64,000 nucleotides of DNA, taken from the NCBI GenBank assembly GCA_030272155.1, contig CP126202.1, positions 620,001 through 684,000 of the forward strand. Reading direction: 5' to 3'. The notes under the pieces were generated by a model. That model made no database searches. It was given only the letters and a program-made list of their open reading frames with translations, and had not been told where the DNA came from. A program made the translations under genes and the position numbers. Positions 58,437 through 64,000 of the stretch are shown one piece after another (position 1 is the stretch's first letter; every line of letters begins with the position of its first letter). Source of the DNA: Tetradesmus obliquus. Taxonomy: Eukaryota > Chlorophyta > Chlorophyceae > Sphaeropleales > Scenedesmaceae.

Positions 58437-59992
58437 GCGGCTTGTGGCGGCAGCTTGGCAACTCCTTGGCCGCTGCCCGTTGGTCGGGTTTGTACCTTGG
58501 GCGTGATGTATACTTGGGGTGGCATCCCCGGTGTACATTTCGCAGGAAAGTGCTGAGATGTGGTGACATGGCTGCAGCAAGCACAAGGTCGTTCGTACAA
58601 CATACATACATGGTCTGACATACATAGACGGTGTTGCTAGTACTAGTCACTAGTGCTGGGCTGTCCTAGTCAGCCACCTGCTGACAGTTCAAACAATTGC
58701 ACAGCGTGATGCAATCTCATGTGCTGCTTAGACCAGTGTCACCAGCCTTGTGTTGTAGCACACGTATGTGGATGGCAGGTTGCACACACGATTGCTGTCA
58801 GCAAGTGGTTGATGCCACTGCGTTGGTTCCAGTTGTTGGTGTTTACAGTGCTTGTTGTTGCTGAGTGGCCAGTTGTCTGCAAGTGGTTGATGCCTGGGCG
58901 TTGTGCGGTGGCTGTGGTCTTGGTGTGTTCTGTTACACAGTTGTGACAGCCCAAATCACTGTATTTTGATGCCTGGGCATTGTGCGGTTGCTGTGGTCTT
59001 GATGTGTTCTGTGACACAGTCGTGACAGCCTTGATCACTGTATTCTGCAATGGCAGCGCATGCATATCTTGCTGTGTGCAAAGCTCTGCATGTGTGATGT
59101 GATCCGACCACGGCTGTGACTTTTCCACCTGACAGTGTCTGACACAACTGTATTCTGTCCCTCTGAACTAGAGCAATTCTGAAGTTGCCCTTTACTTGTG
59201 ATGTCGTGCACATGAAGGCTGTAGGCGTTTTGTTCTGAGCAGTAACGACGCTCGCGTGCTGAATGTCAGATGCAGCAGCTTCATGGTTGTGGGCATGTCG
59301 AGTTGCCAGAGCGCCCCTGAAGACACCCAGGGCCCTGGTTGCATCACGACGTTGTTGCTTACAAACCATTTGGCAGCTGCTGGCATGCACATGCAATCAG
59401 TGGATGTTGAAGTGCACGTAGTACTGTACGTTGCAGCGGACCGCTTCTCCACCACATGTGCATGCAGAAGTGTCGTGAGGTGCCTCCAATGAACCTGCAT
59501 CCACCTTGTCCTGACAAAAGATTATGTTTGCATAACAACATATTGGCACAGCTTTACAGCATTATGTATGTGTTGATGTTGCCCAGAGTCTGGGTTCGCC
59601 TTGTTGCGCGCCTTTGAGGTGAACCCCCCGACCCGCCTTGCACTTGCATTTTGCAGGGTATCAGCAGAAGCGCACGCATTGTCTACCTGCTGAAATGGGT
59701 TTCACCTACTACGCTGGTGGCATGCTGTTGCTAGGCCTGCCACCACTACATGCTGTTGCGGCTTGAGCGGCGCGCAAATTTGCGATGCTAGACACCCAAC
59801 AGCAGGGCTGCCCAACATGTAACACATGAATCAGGACTCAGTGCCTGTATGAAACTGGCTGGAATAGCCGCCTGTGGCACAGTCTGGCTGGCCGAGCTGG
59901 CCAGGCCTGATGCTCAGGCTGCGTACTGGCTGAGTACTCGCTGCACTGCCAGTGCGGTACTCGCGCTAGTACTCAAACCCCCGGTAACCTTG

Positions 59993-60871
59993 AGTTACCG
60001 TACTTGGGTCATGTTGGGACTAAGCCTGAGATTGGCGCAACTGTAGTGCCTGGTGATGTGCTGCGCCTGACAGCACTTACTGGCCTAACGTTCCTGGGGC
60101 TGCGGGACGGTGGTGCTTGTGTGAGCGACCTTGCAGCGACGGCGCTGGCATGCAGCCTCAAGCAGTTGGACTCTTTGAACCTGTCTTCCTGCGAGCTAGG
60201 GGGGATGGTGTGTTTTGGAGCCATTGCATACCTGCCACGGCTGCATGCGTTGTGGTTGGACGGCAACCCAGGCCTCACTCGGCAGGGGCTGATGATGCTG
60301 ACGCGGCTGTCGCGCCTGGAGTGCCTGCAGCTGGACAGGAATGATGAAGTGACACACGCTGTTGATGACGAGTGAGAGTGTGGCGTTCTGTTTGCACGCA
60401 TTTGTTTTTAGCTGTGTTTGGTGTGAGTGCTGCAGCCACGGCACTGCTGCGGTGTTTGTCTGTTTGGTAGCACATTGACTACTTGAGGCTTATGGTTGCA
60501 GCTGGCTGCAAGAGCAGGCTGCGAGGCTTGATGTCAACAGAAGTATTGCAGACGGCCGTTCCAGAGAGGCAGCCTGGCACGTTGCTGGGTGCGCAGCAGA
60601 TAGTTGCAATGGCTGCAGCTCAAAAACAGCGTTAACAATGGCGTGCACTGACGCTGGCAGCGCTGCGGCAGTGCTGCATGATGTGTTGGGTTGCCACTGT
60701 AGACCACTGTGCAGAAATGTGTTATGTACTACATTCAAGTGTGTGTTCTATGCTCTTGCGCTTGTGGTGTGCATGAGTACAGAGCATGCGCTCCGCTGTG
60801 ACCTGCAAGCAGAAGGTGACTGTGGCGCTGGGGTTGAGATGCAGTTGGGTGGACTGCTGGCGGGTACATGA
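59993..60871 (+). pseudogene. Leucine-rich-repeat gene, 3' part, separated by the insertion
   Basis: This continues the LRR gene that stops at 47680. From 60001 the frame reads YLGHVGTKPEIGATVV, then LRR segments LTALTGLTFLGLRDGG, LKQLDSLNLSSCEL, LPRLHALWLDGNPGLT and LSRLECLQLDRND. A donor (GA|GTGAG) follows 60371, and an acceptor precedes 60502. The last exon 60502-60871 begins WLQEQAARLDVNRSIADG and ends TGA. Joined to the 5' part without the element, the four pieces (15+1533+371+370 nt) make 762 codons plus stop with no frame break. It now lacks a start and promoter. The last exon has little LRR character and is less certain. Confidence 0.8.
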
Positions 60872-61906
60872 TCATGTTCATGAACTGCTGGTGTGTTGAG
60901 ACGCCAAGTGCTTTCTACTGTCTGCTTGCCGCGCTGCTGCCCATGGTGTAGCAGAACGCTTCGTCAGCTCTTGCACGAGCATGCTGCAGCTCAACTCCAG
61001 CTTGGTGCTTGTGACGGCCGGGGCAACAATGCGCAAACGATTGCATGCAGCACTACGCAGTGCTGGCAGCTATCATGCAGTGCGCGTGATGATGACAAAT
61101 GTCAACATAACGTTAGCCAGCGCAGCCAATGGCATGGAGACGTACCAGGGTTTTCTAGGTTGGTATGTGGTTATTGTGGAGTAACGGCACTCTTGACAAT
61201 AAAGATAGGCAAAGCGCCATGACAGTGAAGCACTTTCTGCTGGGGTGTGTGTCACCCTCTCCTTGTTTCCCAGTCTTCCTCCTTGTTTCCCTTGTTTCCC
61301 AATCAGGCACTTTCTCCTTGTTTCCCAGTCAGGTGGGCCCTGTCTCAGTGTGGCACCCAACTTGGCAGGCGCCATGTATAGGCTGTACTGACTGTATAAC
61401 AATGCAACATATGATTGCGGGGTGTTATGTGCTTTCCAAAGGCGCAACCATTACAAACCCGTCAATAGCCTTGTGTGTATCTTGAAGAGTATCACCATGG
61501 AGTTCGATTATCACTGATGATTCATCAGTGCAGCAGATCGATGAAAGCTCACGGGATGTGAGCAGCAGGGCGCAGAAGTATTTTCAAACAAGCAATTAAC
61601 AACAACAGCTCGTGAGCAAGTGCTCGGCTGCAACAACAGCAAACCTCCCATGACAGTTATGGCGATTTCGTGAAATAACTGGTCTGAGAGGAGCCCGAAA
61701 AACCAAAAATAAAGTAAATAAAGTAAAGGAAAGTAAAGGAGAGTAAACGAAAGTAAACCGGGGCTGCAATGCCAAAACCCGACTGTCACACCATGCAGTA
61801 GGCCCAACCGAGGCTGATCGGGCGTAAGTTCAACGTTTTCAGACATTATTTGTTGCTTTCAGCGACCTTGACGCAATCGCAGCACGTTTGTTGAACGTTC
61901 GCTGAT

Positions 61907-62158
61907 TCAGCTGGTCAACACCACGTTCAAACCACGCTTTAGCTTCCTGCTGGCTATGCCGACCAGGGAACGCGTCTGAAACTTCTCGAAAGGGGTGTCT
62001 ACTCCAGCCATGGGTGATGAACTGAGCAAGCGCGGACAACGCGGTAGATCATGGATGAACCTGCTCCTGTAGGCATAGCCAAGGGCAGCTGCACCTCCAT
62101 GCACCACTACTGATGCAGCCACATGTTGTACTGCAGGGGAAGAAAGCATTCCAAGCAT
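61907..62158 (-). other. Weak candidate ORF, unknown
   Basis: Open frame of 83 codons starting MLGMLSSPAVQHVAASVVVH with balanced composition. No homology is recognised. It contains a possible acceptor (CCCCTGCAG) near its start and may be part of a spliced gene, or chance. Confidence 0.2.
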
Positions 62159-62246
62159 GCTCCAGGATATTATGCTCTAATGGCAGGGGGGCGAGGCTCT
62201 AGTCCCCTGACGCTTGAAACGCAGAAATGCACTATGGTCACCGAGA

Positions 62247-62399
62247 TGTCCAGCTGCATGTCCAGGCATGTCCAGTTGCATGGTGTGCAACTGGACATGC
62301 CATGTGGCATGTCCAGTGTGAGACTGGACATGGCCATGTCCAGCATGCTGCTGGACATCGAGTAGGTGACTGGACACGATACTGGACACGGCAATTGGA
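62247..62399. repeat. Cluster of overlapping CTGGACAT palindromes
   Basis: The motif ATGTCCAG and its complement alternate about ten times in 150 bp. Perfect stems: 62266-62300 (15-bp arms, 5-nt loop), 62291-62316 (12-bp arms, 2-nt loop), 62308-62332 (10-bp arms), 62325-62344 (20-bp perfect palindrome), and 62336-62358 (10-bp arms, 3-nt loop). The stems overlap, so several mutually exclusive hairpins are possible. Confidence 0.9.
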
Positions 62400-64000
62400 C
62401 TTTCATCAACTGCCTATTACCGTTATATCAAACGTATTTGATGCAGTAAACAAGTGTTCGCGGCAGGACAGCAATGTCGAGGTGCTTGGGTTGGCGCCCT
62501 CGACCCCCTGGTACCAAGTCACTGCAGCTGCAACTGCCAAGTGGGCAAGTGACCCATGGGCTGTAACACAATCAGCATGTAGCTGCTGCAATACAAACAG
62601 AATCTGGCAGCTGCTGCAATCACAACAACAGCACGCAGCTGCTGCATGACAGCAAAGGCACCCAGCTGCTGCAATCACAACATAAGCAGTGAGGACACCA
62701 CGCGGAACAGCTGCCAAGAACTGCATTGACAAGATTGCGTCTCTACACTTGTACAGATGATGCCTATGCCAACTGCATTCACTGTGCATCCTGTTGCAGG
62801 CAGCGCCAGCACAGCAACGCACCAGCTGCCACTACCGCTGCATGCCACCATCTGCCAACGAAAACATACAAGTTCCAGCAGCTGCTGATCGCGCACTGGT
62901 GTCTGCGTAGCCGGCATCAACTGCAAGTTGGCAGGCTGCCACTGCCTGCATTGTACATGTGTAGCGGTTGTTTCAAAGAACACCCCTGCAGCAGTGCAGC
63001 AGAAACAGAGCAGCGGCACTTACATTTGCATGCTGCAGCTTAGGATGTGGCACTTGTTGAGGTTGGCGTTATCTCAATCAAGGTCTGGGCCAACCGGCGT
63101 TTGCGCGTTGATTGGCGCCCGCCACGCACCACTACATGCAACACTACAGAGCAGCAGCATTTGCGCCAACATAATCGCTGCCACTGAATCGCACATATGA
63201 GGCAGACTGCTAGCAATGCCACACCGCTCAAGCTCACCAGGAAGTGCATCAGCCATGCCACGCTGCCGGAAAGTCGGCCCCTGTGTCTCTATAGGGAAGG
63301 TCTGCGCACCAACAGAGGTCTCATGTCAATGTATCACAATGGTGGTCTCCAAGCAGGCTGTCTGCTGCTGCATTAGATACAGTGGCGCCATGCTGACTGC
63401 AATCAAGTAGGACCCATGCACGCAGGAAGTAGAAGCTGGATGGGTGGCGCGCACACCACATGGAGGGCATTGCGAGCAAGTATGGTGTGTGTGAAGTGCG
63501 TCGCAAGCACGTTCCACATTATGCAACTGCTGGCCTGCTGGGCATGCTGTCTGCTGCGTGCGTATGTTCATGCACGCGTTGCCAAGAATTATCACGACAA
63601 GCCCTGCAGCAAGTGGCATGCTCTTGATTGGGAGAGCTGTCACTTCACAGCAGCAGCAGCAGTAGCAGCAGCTGTAACCTGCTACCTGTTATGTTCTAAC
63701 GTTTTCGTTATTCTGACCTACCTGTGATGCTGGGAGACGGGCAGCTGACAGGAGCCTGCACACAGCAGCAGCAGCCACGCAGGTGACACACAACTGCACC
63801 TGTGGACAACCTGCATGCACCCAGCCTCTACAGCTGACATAGCACGGCTGATGCTGCTGTACCTGAAACTGATCTTGATCTGGTGATGGTGTGATCATTC
63901 CTGCGACAGTACTGCTGCACTGCTGCAACTGTAGCTGCTGCTGCTGCTGCTGCTGTGAGCTGGGCGCCCTAGCAGCTGCAGGGCTGGGTGCTGTCGTTTC

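Larger units (their letters stand above)
54561..59989 (-). repeat. Right arm of the large inverted repeat
   Basis: Reverse complement of 47674-53041, about 60 bp longer, mostly from a longer GAT run and an alanine-codon run. It begins inside an intron of the recombinase gene and so starts without the 5' exons. Confidence 0.93.
47681..59992. mobile_element. 12.3-kb inverted-duplicated Crypton-like element
   Basis: The insertion sits within an LRR coding exon. It consists of a left arm (47681-53041, its last outer bases also matching flank 47674-47680), a unique centre (53042-54560) and a right arm (54561-about 59989) that is the reverse complement of the left. The arms differ by scattered substitutions and by repeat lengths. 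Each arm carries a tyrosine-recombinase gene reading outward from the centre. An 8-bp direct repeat, AGTTACCG, lies at 47673-47680 and 59993-60000. Known Cryptons move by tyrosine recombinase and lack long terminal inverted repeats, so the two-armed form is unusual. Confidence 0.85.
60872..64000. other. Right end of window, no recognised gene
   Basis: This holds short open frames without family motifs. It includes a run of AGTAAA-type repeats (about 61705-61760) and a palindrome cluster (62247-62399). From about 62.5 kb on, the plus strand is again A/C-rich with many CAG-type motifs, which may reflect a minus-strand gene continuing past the edge. I could not join exons into a model. Confidence 0.45.

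Noticed and set aside
47681..59992. Assembly fold-back artefact as the explanation of the inverted repeat
   Set aside because: The arms differ in codon-run lengths and scattered substitutions and are separated by unique sequence. The insertion has a matching 8-bp flanking repeat. Reads are still needed for proof.
62170..62215. Weak tRNA-like or pol III B-box similarity (GCTCTAGTCC)
   Set aside because: No cloverleaf could be drawn and the A box is poor.

Overview
The window looks like nuclear DNA of a green alga, probably a chlorophyte of the Scenedesmus/Tetradesmus type. This is inferred from intron-rich genes with GT-AG junctions, very many CAG/CTG tracts coding Gln, Ala, Ser or Leu or lying in introns, TGTAA motifs downstream of several genes, and gene families typical of algae. 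No tool was run; all exon models are hand-derived and rest on splice motifs, phase and family motifs.

Layout: (1) 486-4241, minus: secreted subtilisin-like protease, 5' end unresolved. (2) 5386-10561, minus: GT61/DUF563-like glycosyltransferase, five exons, 601 aa. (3) 10948-13609, plus: Gln/Ala-rich protein with an internal repeat, 773 aa. (4) 15173-19531, minus: secreted fasciclin-domain protein, seven exons, 307 aa. (5) 19532-28060: no gene recognised; contains a 500-bp tandem duplication. (6) 28061-32877, minus: NEK-type kinase, eight exons, 670 aa. (7) 33366-37193, plus: minimal TKL-type kinase, seven exons, 285 aa. (8) 37663-44931, plus: Tpa1/OGFOD1-type prolyl hydroxylase, 13 exons, 595 aa. 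(9) 45934-60871, plus: an LRR gene split by a 12.3-kb insertion. (10) 60872-64000: no gene recognised; contains a dense palindrome cluster.

Two observations stand out. First, in at least six genes the introns are built largely from tandem copies of splice junctions. The 5' part of an intron holds repeats of the upstream exon's 3' end with its donor. The 3' part holds repeats of the downstream exon's 5' end with its acceptor. Units are about 105-235 bp, with up to nine acceptors in a row. Second, the LRR gene is interrupted at one codon by an element made of two inverted, about 5.4-kb, nearly identical arms. Each arm carries a Crypton/Ndc10-like tyrosine recombinase gene with a GCR1_C-like C-terminus, and an 8-bp direct repeat (AGTTACCG) flanks the insertion. 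Removing the element and one repeat copy restores an uninterrupted LRR frame.

The genes do not form an evident pathway. They are independent eukaryotic loci: secreted or wall enzymes, signalling kinases and a translation-related hydroxylase.
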